Of a stretch of DNA of 64,000 nt, positions 43,670 to 53,642 are shown in pieces. The stretch is taken from NCBI GenBank assembly GCA_965196605.1, contig CBDAKK010000004.1, positions 235,799 to 299,798 of the forward strand, given 5' to 3'. The notes under the pieces are model-generated. The model did not search any database, had not been told where the DNA came from, and saw only the letters and a list, made by a program, of their open reading frames with translations. Source of the stretch: CBDAKK01 sp965196605. GTDB taxonomy: Bacteria; Spirochaetota; Spirochaetia; WTKD01; G963693115. The stretch's first letter is position 1, and each line of letters starts with the position of its first letter. The translations under genes and the position numbers were made by a program.

Positions 43670-45966
43670 TTACAGCGCGGGGTCTACAAGGACGCGCTCC
43701 GCTTTATGATTTTTTGTACGGTCTGGGTCATTAAGTTTTACGCCTGTTTGTATGTCAAGGTATTCAGTAACTTGTCTACCAAATATGTTATGCAAACTAT
43801 GTTTGTATTTATTATACAACGCCCTCGAAAGCCTCACGCTTTGAAGTCGTGGATTACCTAAAAATGCAGAATTTCCGATACTTTTCACAGAGTCTGGAAT
43901 ACTCACGCTTCTGAGCTTATTATGACCAAATGAATAATCCCCCAAACTCGTAACAGAATGAGGAATGACTATATGGGTGAGTTGATTGCTAGCGAATGCT
44001 CCACCTGCAATGGTTGTTACAGAGTTAGGAATAACCACATAGGTGAGTTTATTACCCCAAAACGCTGAACCACCAATGCTCTTGAGTTTGCTTTGTTTTT
44101 GAAAAACCAGTTCTGTATAGCCTTGTTCTTGGTGTTCGTCCTTTTTAATGCTCTCAACTTCTTTGGGTATAACAATTTTTGTACCGTGAACAATAGACCT
44201 CCCGGTAAAATTTACCTCAATAATACTGGAAGTTTTGGCCTTGTACTGCGCGTCTGCTGCCTTTGTAACTTTTACTCTTACAACGCCTGCGCCTTCCGCA
44301 GTAACAACCCCATGCCTTGTTACTTGTGCGCCCCGGGCTTTGCACGTACCTTCTATACAAAGCAGGCCGCCTGTTAGTTTTTCATACACAAGTGCGCCTG
44401 TACCGCTGCCTGCTTTTGCAAGGCTGAGTGTAATGGCTGTGCCAAATGGAACCTTTGCTGCTTGGGCTATGCGTAATTCATTTTGGTTTTTCTTCGTAAA
44501 AGTAATATTACGAATATGCTGCTCCCGTCCTGCTGTATATGCATCTGTTGTTTTATACTTTGCTATCACTACTATGTTGTTTGCGCCTTGTGTCGCAGTA
44601 ATTTCATAGTCTCCTGCTGCATTCTGCGTAAGCTGCACTCCAGCAGGGCGACCCTGTAATCGATATTCATGGCCAGCGTGTGGAGTAAAGCGTATTGGCG
44701 TTCCCCACTCCTCTGAGGTGCTACTCAATTTTGGGCGTACTGTTATTCCTCTTTGTCTTCTAAAGGTAATCGCTTCACTTTCTATCTCTGCCGCAAGGTG
44801 CGGTGCTTACTTGTTTCTTTGCGTCGTGCTATTACTACTACGTTATTTGCACCTTGTGTTGCGCTAATTTCATAGACTCCCGCTGCGTTTTGTTCAAGCT
44901 TCACTCCAAGGGGGGCATCTTTCAATGTATATTCATAGTTGGGGTACGGCCTAAAGGTTATTGCGGCCCCCCAGACTACGGATGTATTGCTCAATCGAGG
45001 CGCTACGGCTGTTCCTTTTCTTTTTCTAAATTCAATGGCTTCACTTATCGCTACTTTGCCCGCATAGCCATTGCGCCGTACTTCTACTACCACGTCTGCA
45101 ACAGACTCTGTCGCCATTAGTTCCATTTCTCCCATCATTGGGTTCTCTCTCAAATTTACAACACCGCCTTTGTCATCTTTTAATGTGTACGTGTGTCCAA
45201 AGCTTTTAACAAAGCGTATTGCCTTTCCCCATTCAGCATGAGGCGCACTAAACATGGGCTTTTCTATTTCTTCAATCTTAACAGCTACTATAACACCATC
45301 GCTACTTGCCTTGTCTGTTTTGGTAACAATTTCACATTGGTATCTGCCCGCCTCTAGTGGCAACTGCGCCCCATCTGTTTTTTCCTTATACGTAGCTTGC
45401 CCATCAACTGCTGCAGCAGTAATGCTCTGTATTTTTGTCATAGCATCATTAAAACATCGTACGTCGTATCCCGTGATTGTTAACCTTTTTTCTTTATTTG
45501 CCTCGTTTTTGTTCCACGCTAAGTCCAAAAACCAATGTGCACTTCGCGTGTTTTTCTTGATCACAAGATTTTTTACTCCTGCTGGTTTGCCCGCTACTCC
45601 CTCTACAACTTTTGACCATGCTCCGCTATACTCGCCATACTCTGCTTGTATTCTTATTTTGTACGCCTCTCCTTCTGCAAGGCCCGCGAGCTCAAAGCCT
45701 CCGTCTACCACGCTGGTTCCCACAAGTCGTTCTGCCGTCTTTTTGCGTGCCACATTTTCATATGAAATTCTATAGCCGAGTATTTCTTCGCTTGTCTTGC
45801 GTATGTTCCACTTAAGAAATACCGCATCTTTCTTAAAGTTTGCTTGCGCTATTTTGGGTGGATATAGCTTCACTACAGGAAGGAGCTTTTCTTCTTCGCA
45901 GCTGAGCGTGAGCAAAACAAGGCTTGTGAGGCTTAGTACATATAAGCATATTACGCGTAACTTCAT
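43670..45966 (-). pseudogene. FN3 / Ig-like / BspA-LRR lipoprotein, frameshifted by a doubled GCACC
   Basis: ATG 45966 opens a lipoprotein signal (MKLRVICLYVLSLTSLVLLT, then LSC). Two FN3-like domains (PPKIAQANFKKDAVFLKWN and LVIKKNTRSAHWFLDLAWN) and several short Ig-like repeats (VVWGAAITFRPYPNYEYTLK) follow. The frame ends after KETSKHRTLRQR. The other frame resumes at AITFRRQRG and runs through a Big_2-like domain and an LRR_5/BspA end (NKLTYVVIPNSVTTIAGGAF). At 44806-44797 GCACC is present twice; a single copy gives exactly 764 codons. The Ig-like domain resembles that of the giant gene at 24804-31558, so the two share ancestry. Surface exposure is likely. Confidence 0.85.
44797..44806 (-). 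repeat. GCACC x2 frameshifting duplication
   Basis: GCACCGCACC on the coding strand. Removing one unit makes the preceding frame continue as SKHLAAEIESEAITFRR. Confidence 0.83.
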
Positions 45967-45981
45967 ATAATGCAATAACAT

Positions 45982-46374
45982 AGTCTAAAAAAAATATAGT
46001 ACACATTCTCATAATGTCAAGTGTTACACTTTAATTTTTTAAATAATTATTATTTGTTACTTGTATTTTATGGTTATTTTGTGCTTGCACTTGTAACAAA
46101 AGCGTTTATGGTTGCGCGGGAGTGCGTGCTTAGACGGCTACCGTGTTTTGCAAAAATGCTGGGTGCTTACGCGTGTGCAATAACACGACATGGCGTGCTA
46201 AGAGGCTTTGCTATGAAACTATGGCACACTTTACACCATGCTGTATGAGACCCGCTTATACACAAAATACCTATGGCATGATTTCGCAAAAATGTCTCAA
46301 TACTTCAAAAAAAGAAAGTAAGTTCTGTTGCGCTAGGGCGACGAGCACCCCAGCGTTATTACAAATATTTTTTG
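45982..46374. other. Intergenic, nothing recognised
   Basis: About 390 bp with no supported gene, RNA or repeat beyond a short shared phrase (TTTACACCATGC) also found near 43.34 kb. The promoter of the lipoprotein gene must lie in its first part. Confidence 0.5.
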
Positions 46375-46635
46375 TTAGTTTCTTGGACTTACTTTTATAC
46401 AACCAAAGTTGCGATATCTATCACAAGTTTTGGTTCGGGACCCATGAAAAACAGGAAGAGCTCTAGCATTAGAGGAATTATACATACCATTTCTGTAATT
46501 CCTTATTCCCTCATAGTATTTTGCAAAAATAGAATTACTGGGATGGTATTGATTTACATTAATACCACTATCTGCAAATGCGTTTACTGCTAGAGTAACC
46601 ATTAACAACGAACAAATTAGAAATATCTTTTTCAT
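46375..46635 (-). CDS. Small secreted protein
   Basis: This 86-aa protein has a clear Sec signal peptide (MKKIFLICSLLMVTLAVNAFA, cut before DSG) and AGGAAG before the ATG. The mature part of about 65 residues is Asn/Tyr/Arg-rich (IFAKYYEGIRNYRNGMYN) and contains two cysteines (TKTCDRYRNFGC) that could form a disulfide. No family is recognised. It is divergent from the TM2-like gene. Confidence 0.68.
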   Translation of the reverse strand: MKKIFLICSLLMVTLAVNAFADSGINVNQYHPSNSIFAKYYEGIRNYRNGMYNSSNARALPVFHGSRTKTCDRYRNFGCIKVSPRN

Positions 46636-46715
46636 GATAATTTCTTCCTATTGAATTTTAATGCCTTTATTTTATAAATTTCTACATTTTTACTCAAATA
46701 TATTACAATAAAATC

Positions 46716-47081
46716 ATGAAAAATGAATTAAATAAAAAAAGTCTTGGGATGTTTTGGGTTTTATTTTTGTTTTTTAATCTTGTTGGATTACACGCACTCT
46801 ATGTGGGAAGAATAAAGGAGTTTTTGGTAAGAATAGTTATTACTATGGGTGTTTATATGATAACTTTTGCAGAATCATTTTACTCAATATCAATTGGTGA
46901 TTTTTCGGGAGATTTTATGAATAGCTTGGTACTTAACGTACCGTTAGATCCTTTTATTTTTCGAATAGTTCCCACAGTTATTAGTTATTTACAAATTCTT
47001 TTAATAGTATTGGCAGTAATTGATTTTTTTAGAATTATACTAGGTAAGTATATTCCTAAAGAAGCAGGACTAAAGAGATAA
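46716..47081 (+). CDS. TM2-domain-like membrane protein
   Basis: This 121-aa protein has three membrane helices (about residues 12-30, 38-58 and 85-110). GLHALYVGR near residue 24 resembles the G-x-HrfYlGr turn of TM2-domain proteins, whose function is unknown. TACAAT at 46704-46709 lies only 6 bp before the ATG and no ribosome-binding site is visible, so the message may be leaderless. Confidence 0.7.
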   Translation: MKNELNKKSLGMFWVLFLFFNLVGLHALYVGRIKEFLVRIVITMGVYMITFAESFYSISIGDFSGDFMNSLVLNVPLDPFIFRIVPTVISYLQILLIVLAVIDFFRIILGKYIPKEAGLKR

Positions 47082-47180
47082 TACAAGGCAAGGATATCTA
47101 CTTCCCCAAAGCCAAAGAATCTGTATAAGTTTTCAAAGCGATGGTGTAGCAATCCACCGTATGATTGCTGCTTTCTATTG

Positions 47181-48149
47181 TTAGCCTTTGACTGCGCCGC
47201 TAGAAAGTCCGCTTATAAGGCGCCTTTGGATTATTGAGAAAATGGCGATTACGGGCACGCAGGTGAGTACTGAGGCAGACATGACTAAGTCCCACGCGGC
47301 GTTTTTGCTGCCGAAAATTGCCTTTAAGCCTATGGGGAGCGTGTGTATGCTGGGGTAGGGGCTTATGAACACCGAGGCAAAGAGGTATTCGTTCCACGCA
47401 ATAATAAAGGAGTAGATGAAGACGGTGACTATTGCCGACGATGAGAGCGGGATTATGACGCGCCATATGATGCTAAGGCGTGAGCAGCCTTCCATTATGG
47501 CGGATTCTTCTATGGAGTAGGGTATGCTGCGGAAGTAGTTGCCCAGCATGTACAAGGAGACGGGGAGGGTTTGAACGATGTATATGACGATGAGTGCGAA
47601 GGTAGATCCAAGAGCGCCGCGCAGTAGCCCGAACGAAGATGCCATGCGGTAGAGTGGAATGAGCAGCAGTATGCCGCCAAACATGTAGGAGAACAACACA
47701 CCGCGTTGTATTACAAGGCGTCCGAAAAAACGCAGGCGGCTAAAGGCGTAAGCGCCGAGTACGGCAATGCAGAGTGAGGTAAATGCGCCGAGGCCTGCGA
47801 CAAGAAACGAATTTGCAAAGTAGCGAAGGTAGGGGAACACGTCAGAGGTTTTTTGATACTTTGCAAGTATTGCTTCTCTTTGACTTGGGGTGAGCTTTTT
47901 GTTTGCAAGCAGTTTTTTTATGGAGTCGGGGACGGCGCTCTCATCAACTTCAGTCTTGGTAAGTCCCAGTATTCTTGCGTATTGCGTAGTGTTTATGTGC
48001 TTGGGTATGAGCGAAGGGTTTTTCCAATCCCATGGGTGTTTTAGTGATGTGGATATCATCTGCACAAAGGGAAAGATGGAAAAGAGCACAATAAGGAAGA
48101 CTAAAATTCCGAAGAGTATTTTTACTGGTAGTGAATGTCGTGTTACCAT
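47181..48149 (-). CDS. Carbohydrate ABC transporter permease (MalG type)
   Basis: This 322-aa permease has six predicted helices. The EAA loop is IPYSIEESAIMEGCSRLSII (about residues 210-229), followed by IAWNEYLFASVF, typical of the second sugar permease. A periplasmic insert of about 70 residues rich in Lys and Gln (TEVDESAVPDSIKKLLANKK) precedes the second helix and is longer than in MalG. It overlaps the upstream permease by 7 nt. It forms an import channel with 48143-49030. Confidence 0.92.
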   Translation of the reverse strand: MVTRHSLPVKILFGILVFLIVLFSIFPFVQMISTSLKHPWDWKNPSLIPKHINTTQYARILGLTKTEVDESAVPDSIKKLLANKKLTPSQREAILAKYQKTSDVFPYLRYFANSFLVAGLGAFTSLCIAVLGAYAFSRLRFFGRLVIQRGVLFSYMFGGILLLIPLYRMASSFGLLRGALGSTFALIVIYIVQTLPVSLYMLGNYFRSIPYSIEESAIMEGCSRLSIIWRVIIPLSSSAIVTVFIYSFIIAWNEYLFASVFISPYPSIHTLPIGLKAIFGSKNAAWDLVMSASVLTCVPVIAIFSIIQRRLISGLSSGAVKG

Positions 48150-49030
48150 TTGAGTACCTTTTTTACATACATGAGTACAAAGAGCAGTACAAATGCAAAT
48201 TGAACAACGGCTATGGCAGAACCCTTGCCTAGCTCTATGGTGCCAACAAAGGCCTCAAAGTAGGTGAAAATTGGGAGCGTTTTTATGCTACTTGAAAGCA
48301 GAAATACTTCTTCAAATTTGTTGAAGTTCCATATAATGCGCAAGAGTATGGTTGCGCCTACAACAAAGAATATTTCGGGCAGGGTAATGGCAACGAAGCG
48401 TTGGACGGCGTTTGCCCCGTCCATGGCGGAGGCTTCATAAAGGTTGTGGTCAATGGCTTGTAATTGCGCAAGCACCATGAGGTAGGTAAAGGGAAAGTTT
48501 TTCCACACGCTGAAAACAATGGCAACCCACACAGAGCTTTTGGGGTCTTCAAGAACGTTGAACCTGTTGGAAAAAAGCTGTAGTTTTTCAACGAGGAGGT
48601 CTACAAACATGCCATTGACCGGATCAAAGAAAAATTGCCATGCGTACACCACGCCTATAATTGGTGCAACGTAAGGGAAGAGGATGAGTGCGCGCGCCAC
48701 GGAGCGCAAGGGAAAACTTTGGTTCATGACCAGTGCGACTATTACGCCCAAGACTGTGGTAAGCACGGTCGTGCTTATGACGTATGTAACGGTGAGGGCT
48801 AATGAGCGCCAAAACTCATAGCGAGAGAGAATGGCGCTGTAATTGCTTGTGCCCACAAATTGTGGCGGCGCGCCAAGCGGTACTTTAAAAAAACTTGTAA
48901 TGATGTTTGATAGGACGGGGTAGGCCACAAACACAAGGAGCATGAGCACCGTGGGTAGTACCAGCAGCGCGCCTGTTTTACGCTCCTCTTGTAAGAGTAT
49001 GGATTTACTTGTGGGCTGCGTCCGTATCAT
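48143..49030 (-). CDS. Carbohydrate ABC transporter permease (MalF/UgpA type)
   Basis: This 295-aa permease has six helices. It shows the family phrases LIFLPYV-like ILFPYVAPIIGVVYAWQFFF, SVWKNFPFTYLMVLAQLQAI and the EAA loop NLYEASAMDGANAVQRFVAI. It lies 10 bp after the binding-protein gene and overlaps the second permease. No ATPase is encoded nearby, so a shared MsmK-type ATPase elsewhere is expected. Confidence 0.93.
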   Translation of the reverse strand: MIRTQPTSKSILLQEERKTGALLVLPTVLMLLVFVAYPVLSNIITSFFKVPLGAPPQFVGTSNYSAILSRYEFWRSLALTVTYVISTTVLTTVLGVIVALVMNQSFPLRSVARALILFPYVAPIIGVVYAWQFFFDPVNGMFVDLLVEKLQLFSNRFNVLEDPKSSVWVAIVFSVWKNFPFTYLMVLAQLQAIDHNLYEASAMDGANAVQRFVAITLPEIFFVVGATILLRIIWNFNKFEEVFLLSSSIKTLPIFTYFEAFVGTIELGKGSAIAVVQFAFVLLFVLMYVKKVLKW

Positions 49031-49040
49031 AGAGTTACAG

Positions 49041-50417
49041 TTACTCTGCGCTCAGCGTTTTCATTTTTTCTTCAGCCTCTGTAATGGCTTGCCCTATGTC
49101 TTTGTCTTCCTGCGTTACTTCATAGAGCATTTGCGGAATAATCTGCTTGCTAAAAATGGTGTTGGCAACTTCTACTTGTTTGCCACCCACTATGTTAAAG
49201 GTTTTTATTGCTTCAAATCCGCGCACAATGTCGAGTATCGCACTTGCTCCATATAAGGCATAAATGCCCTTGGGGTCGTTTAAAAACTCAGGTGTGTCAG
49301 CAATGCCCTTTCTCATGGGCAGCATGCCGCCGGGCGCCATGTGCAAAAAACTAATGTAGCTGTCTTTTTCCAGCAAAAACTCTAGGAACGCGCGCGCTGT
49401 TTCTGCCTTAGCCTCGTCCGTGTTTTTAAACAAGGACATGGTAACCAAGGTGCCATAGCTTGCGCTGTCCTTATGCGCAATAATGGGTTCAAAGCCCGTG
49501 TCTGCTGCAAGCTCGGGGTTGAATTCCGCGCCCGCGAGTTCTGCAAAGTTTTCACCAGTAAGCGAGTTTTCCGCAGCAGACTGAATGGCAAGGTCATCGA
49601 GAATGTAGGTGGAATAGAAAAACATTGCTAAGTTGCCTTGCAAGTAATAGTCCCGCGCACGCCATGTTTGTGGCCCGGGAGGTCCGTATTTCGCAAGCTG
49701 TGCGTAGTACTCAATGGTTTCTTTTGTAGCGGGTGAGTTAAAAGTAATTTCGCCGTTTGCATTTACCACGCGTGCGCCGTTAGAAAGCGCTATTGGCGTG
49801 TACACCTGCTCTGCATACACTTCCGCCTTTGTGCCAACCACAATGCCATATTGGTTTTCTTTGGGCTTGTGGTAAAACTTTGCCGCGTTGAGTATATTCT
49901 CCCATGTGTTTGGTGGAGCTACACCGTCTCGTTCAAACCAGTCTTTTCTGTACCAAATGCCTTGTATCCAACCATGGTAGGGTACGCCGTAGTACACGTC
50001 GTCGTAGTCGGCGCTAGAAACAAGTGCAAGTGCGCCATCAAAAAAAGTATCCTTGGTAAGTTTATAGACAACTTCGCCAATGGCATCGGTGTCAATCAAT
50101 TGTGCAGTCCCAAAGGAAACCGCGGGACCAGAGGGCAATTCAGCAAGGTCGGGCAGTTTTCCATTTCCATTTACAATGACTTCAACCTTAGTAACAATGT
50201 CGTTTTCATCTACGGGTACAACGTTAATGCTCACATTGGGATGCAAGGCCTCAAAAGTATCGCTGAGTGTTTGTATAACCTTAAGTCGCTCTGCTTGCGT
50301 TTGGGTAGTCCAAAAGTCAATGTATACTACATCTTCGTTTGAACTAGTCTCGCCACAAGCATAGAGCGTCAAAGCCACAATAAGCACTGTCAAAAGTGAG
50401 GTGAACAACTTTTGCAT
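49041..50417 (-). CDS. Carbohydrate ABC transporter substrate-binding lipoprotein
   Basis: This 458-aa family-1 binding protein has a lipoprotein signal (MQKLFTSLLTVLIVALTLYA, Cys next). Recognisable parts are VYIDFWTTQTQAERLKVIQT, GVPYHGWIQGIWYRKDWFE, PPNTWENILNAAKFY and AMFFYSTYILDDLA. GGAGG eight bases before the ATG is a strong start. It leads a three-gene operon with two permeases and would deliver a glucoside or oligosaccharide. In E. coli ycjM sits beside a similar SBP-permease-permease set; here the ycjM-like gene is about 40 kb away. Confidence 0.93.
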   Translation of the reverse strand: MQKLFTSLLTVLIVALTLYACGETSSNEDVVYIDFWTTQTQAERLKVIQTLSDTFEALHPNVSINVVPVDENDIVTKVEVIVNGNGKLPDLAELPSGPAVSFGTAQLIDTDAIGEVVYKLTKDTFFDGALALVSSADYDDVYYGVPYHGWIQGIWYRKDWFERDGVAPPNTWENILNAAKFYHKPKENQYGIVVGTKAEVYAEQVYTPIALSNGARVVNANGEITFNSPATKETIEYYAQLAKYGPPGPQTWRARDYYLQGNLAMFFYSTYILDDLAIQSAAENSLTGENFAELAGAEFNPELAADTGFEPIIAHKDSASYGTLVTMSLFKNTDEAKAETARAFLEFLLEKDSYISFLHMAPGGMLPMRKGIADTPEFLNDPKGIYALYGASAILDIVRGFEAIKTFNIVGGKQVEVANTIFSKQIIPQMLYEVTQEDKDIGQAITEAEEKMKTLSAE

Positions 50418-50477
50418 ATAAGTTCCTCCAAAAATTTTGTTATCTTCTTTTTTAATTCTACAAGATTATCGTAACTT

Positions 50478-51038
50478 TCACTCTGAGGTTTCTTTTTTGA
50501 CTTTGTAGTTCACCTGAACAAATCCACAATCATAAACGCTGGTTGTAATATGTTGCAACTCGATGTCTTTATCGATGTACCCAAACAAGGGTAAGCCACT
50601 GCCAATAAGAATGGGTATCATGGTAATGGTGAGTTCGTCAATTGCTCCCGCTTGAAGAAAGCGCTGAATAGTAACGCCGCCATCAATGTATAGTTTTTTT
50701 ATGCCATTATGAGCGAGTCGTTCGCACAATGCTTTGGGAGACTCTGAAGAACAGGACACTCCTTGTTTTTGCAGGACTTCGGGAACGTCTATAGTACTTC
50801 TACTCAAGACAATGACGTCTTTTTTGTATGGCCAATGAGGAAAGCTCACGACTTGTTCATAGCTGTTTCTGCCCATGACAATGGCGTCCACAGTGTGCAT
50901 AAAGGCTTCATAGCCCCCATCGTGTTGCATGTTCTTACTGAGATGATTGAGCCAATCTACGCTCCCGTCTTCTCGCGCAATAAAACCATCAAGAGACGTG
51001 GCGATAAAAACCGATGATTGTATGCTCTTTTCTTTCAT
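50478..51038 (-). CDS. Dihydrofolate reductase-family (RibD C-terminal-like) protein
   Basis: This 186-aa protein matches the RibD_C/YyaP-like branch. It has SVFIATSLDGFIAREDGSVD at the N-terminus, DAIVMGRNSYEQVVSF, a central VIVLSRS strand, KKLYIDGGVTIQRFLQAGAID and TMIPILIGSGLPLFG. Such proteins are NADPH-dependent reductases of uncertain substrate, not confirmed folate enzymes. No adjacent gene suggests a pathway. Confidence 0.88.
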   Translation of the reverse strand: MKEKSIQSSVFIATSLDGFIAREDGSVDWLNHLSKNMQHDGGYEAFMHTVDAIVMGRNSYEQVVSFPHWPYKKDVIVLSRSTIDVPEVLQKQGVSCSSESPKALCERLAHNGIKKLYIDGGVTIQRFLQAGAIDELTITMIPILIGSGLPLFGYIDKDIELQHITTSVYDCGFVQVNYKVKKETSE

Positions 51039-51313
51039 AAAACCTCCAATGAAATTTACTGTTTATTGTTTACTAATATTATAATTCTTTATTTCCATGA
51101 TAATTCTTTACCACGTAATAGACAACAAAAAGCGGAAGACAGGGGCATAATCAAGAACTGCGCACATTGAAGTGTTTTTCACAACCATGAGTTACACCAA
51201 ACATTTCAAGCTACATGTTTCTGAAGCATGTGCTTACAGCGCGTGTGAACATGGGCGTGTTTGGCTAGCACTACGGCTGTAAAATACTTTCTACGCTACG
51301 CACATGCTCCCCA

Positions 51314-52183
51314 CTACAAACGGAAGCTTACTCCTATTGATACTTGGTTAGCAAAAGTGCCAAAGAAGCGCGGGAGGCTACTAATAAGTAAGGTACTTCG
51401 GTATGCCGTGTTTAGTTGTATGAGTTTTGTAATTTCCCATTCGTGCTTGAGTTCAAAGCTGAGGCGTAGCCATTCATGCACGGAGGTAAGGCGCGGGTTT
51501 TCGTAGAGGGCTGCAGCTAGGCTCTTGTTTGCTTGCGCTTCTATGAGCGGGTTCATGAGATTCCACGATGGGCGTTTTACTACAGACATGACGGGCATTG
51601 CAAGACGGAAGCGCAGGTTGTGGCGCGGCGCGGGCTGCCACGCAGCGACAAAGGAAGGGCCAAAATTCCAGCTGGTCCCAAAGCCAATAACAGGCGCCCA
51701 AATGTGAGTATAGGTACGCACGCCGCCCACGATGTCCACCATGCCGCCCAGCCCCAAGTGCCAATTGCTCTTACGCACAAGGCTTATGGCAAAGCTATAT
51801 TCCAAAGACCATTGCGCTGCTAGCAAAAACACCTTGCTGTACGAACCACCTCCGGGCACCTTGTCCAGCTCTGGCCTTGTGATAGTGCCGCCCATCATTT
51901 GAAGCAAGACTCGGTGTTCATGCGCTGCAGCGCGGTACGCATAACCCAGCGTAAGTCCACCCTGCACGGCGTGGTACAAGAGCGGCGAAATTACCTTGTC
52001 ACGCACTATGGCGTAGTCGAGCAAGGCATTTACAACAATGTGATGGGGGCGACTTTTGCTGCTCGGGGCTGCGCCTTTGTCAGCTGAGTCATGCGCTGAT
52101 TGTGCAAAAAGCGTAGCATGCATGACTAAACACAAAAAAACAAGCAGCGCCATGGCACGGCGCAAAGAGTAACTTCTTATCAT
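51314..52183 (-). CDS. Predicted outer-membrane beta-barrel protein
   Basis: This 289-aa protein has a signal peptide (MIRSYSLRRAMALLVFLCLV, then MHATLFAQ). A mature part follows with alternating hydrophobic/polar strands (GGLTLGYAYRAAA, WSLEYSFAIS, WHLGLGGMVDIVGG, NLRFRLAMPV, LRLSFELKHEWEI), ending ...VSIGVSFRL. This pattern suggests a barrel of about 10-12 strands. No family is recognised. Its ATG overlaps the stop of the S41 protease gene (ATGA), so the two are translated together. Confidence 0.68.
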   Translation of the reverse strand: MIRSYSLRRAMALLVFLCLVMHATLFAQSAHDSADKGAAPSSKSRPHHIVVNALLDYAIVRDKVISPLLYHAVQGGLTLGYAYRAAAHEHRVLLQMMGGTITRPELDKVPGGGSYSKVFLLAAQWSLEYSFAISLVRKSNWHLGLGGMVDIVGGVRTYTHIWAPVIGFGTSWNFGPSFVAAWQPAPRHNLRFRLAMPVMSVVKRPSWNLMNPLIEAQANKSLAAALYENPRLTSVHEWLRLSFELKHEWEITKLIQLNTAYRSTLLISSLPRFFGTFANQVSIGVSFRL

Positions 52184-53343
52184 AGCTTGCCCACCAAAAT
52201 ATCAATAGCCTTATCCAGCATGGGGTCAACGCTTCCACCACCGTTCCTTTCGTGTCCTGAAGTTCCGACAATCTTTGCGTACTCCATGGTAGACTCTGGT
52301 GGAATGCCATCTTGTTCGTAGTTTATTTCCTTATTATCAGGGGCAAAGCCGACAGAGTACCCCGTAGTGTAATTGAAGCCCCAACCGTTCGGCATTTCAA
52401 AAGACATAATGTAGCCCATAATGCCCATGGTGTTTTGACCAAAGTGAGTTACGTAATCAAAGCTGCGCATGGCAAGGGTAAAATACTCCCCGTTGCTTCC
52501 CGTGCCTCCGTCCGTAATAAGCACAATTGGTTTTGTGTATTGCCGCGGTCCTTGCGGCTCCACGTACCATTTATATGGCTTCGCAAAATCTTTGCGCCCC
52601 GGCCCCTTTTTCATGTAAGTATTCATAAAATGCTTTTTGCTTTTTGCAAAACGCCCCGCTATCCACAACATGTTGCCGGGGTAACCTCCACCATTTTGGC
52701 GCAAGTCGAGAATCAGCCCTTCGGTATCCATAAGCTTTGCAACAATATCATCAATCTTGTGCGCCCATGACTGCAGCGTTGTGAAGTTTGCAGAATTATC
52801 CGAATCGTCTATAAATGAATGAATGTGCAAATATCCTATACGCTTACTTTTTGCCTTGCTGGCTTTTAACTTGCCATACATCATTATGTTTTTTTTACTA
52901 CCGTCCTGCGTGTTTTCTATGAGATAATGCTGAGCAAGTTTTTCTCGGGCGGGGCTTATGTTTGATTGTAGATAAGAAACAAACCCAGAATGAGTTCCTT
53001 GAAAACGTGGACGGTGATATGTGCCAGTTCTCAAGCTTGTGTCATTATGCAGCCTAAAATACACATGAGCATCCTTGAGCGTAGCCAATGTGTCTCTGAG
53101 CACCTTCATAAGCTGTGGCGCGCTCATTTCAGCGCTTACACGCTTTCGAGCAATGCGCGTTACTTTGTCCCAGCTAAAGTTGTTTTTGTTTTCCTTCCAA
53201 TCGAGAAGTGCGTAAGAGTTTGTAATTCTATTACGCACGTAATCAAAATTTACAAAGCCATCAAGGCGCTTCCCATCAATGCCAATAAAAAGTTCACATG
53301 AACTAAGAAATACAATCAAAATGCATAGTAACAGTTGCTTCAT
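52180..53343 (-). CDS. S41-family (C-terminal processing) peptidase lipoprotein
   Basis: This 387-aa protein has a lipoprotein signal (MKQLLLCILIVFLSS, then C). The S41 domain has TLKDAHVYFRL, ILDLRQNGGGYPGNM and the nucleophile region GGTGSNGEYFTLAMRS, followed by GQNTMGIMGYIMSF. There is no obvious PDZ domain. It probably cleaves envelope proteins. It is coupled by 4-nt overlap to the outer-membrane-type protein downstream, which may be its substrate or partner (inference). Confidence 0.88.
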   Translation of the reverse strand: MKQLLLCILIVFLSSCELFIGIDGKRLDGFVNFDYVRNRITNSYALLDWKENKNNFSWDKVTRIARKRVSAEMSAPQLMKVLRDTLATLKDAHVYFRLHNDTSLRTGTYHRPRFQGTHSGFVSYLQSNISPAREKLAQHYLIENTQDGSKKNIMMYGKLKASKAKSKRIGYLHIHSFIDDSDNSANFTTLQSWAHKIDDIVAKLMDTEGLILDLRQNGGGYPGNMLWIAGRFAKSKKHFMNTYMKKGPGRKDFAKPYKWYVEPQGPRQYTKPIVLITDGGTGSNGEYFTLAMRSFDYVTHFGQNTMGIMGYIMSFEMPNGWGFNYTTGYSVGFAPDNKEINYEQDGIPPESTMEYAKIVGTSGHERNGGGSVDPMLDKAIDILVGKL

Positions 53344-53642
53344 ATAGATTAAGTATAGTAACTCTACTACTTACAGAAAATGTTCACATACACCATGACT
53401 ATTATTGCTTATTGATAATTTTATATGGCTATCAACAGAACCCGTTTTATATTCTGTTAGGAAGACTCATGAAACACAGCAACTATATAATGGAGCATGA
53501 TTCAAAAAAAGTATTACAGCAGCCTTGCACAAGTTATTTTGTAGATATAAGCAGTTGCTCGCTACCATTCATGTTTGTTGTGTTCTGTGCATTTAAGACT
53601 AACGTCGTGCGTAAGTGTGCTTTACCACGCAACGTTACTTTT

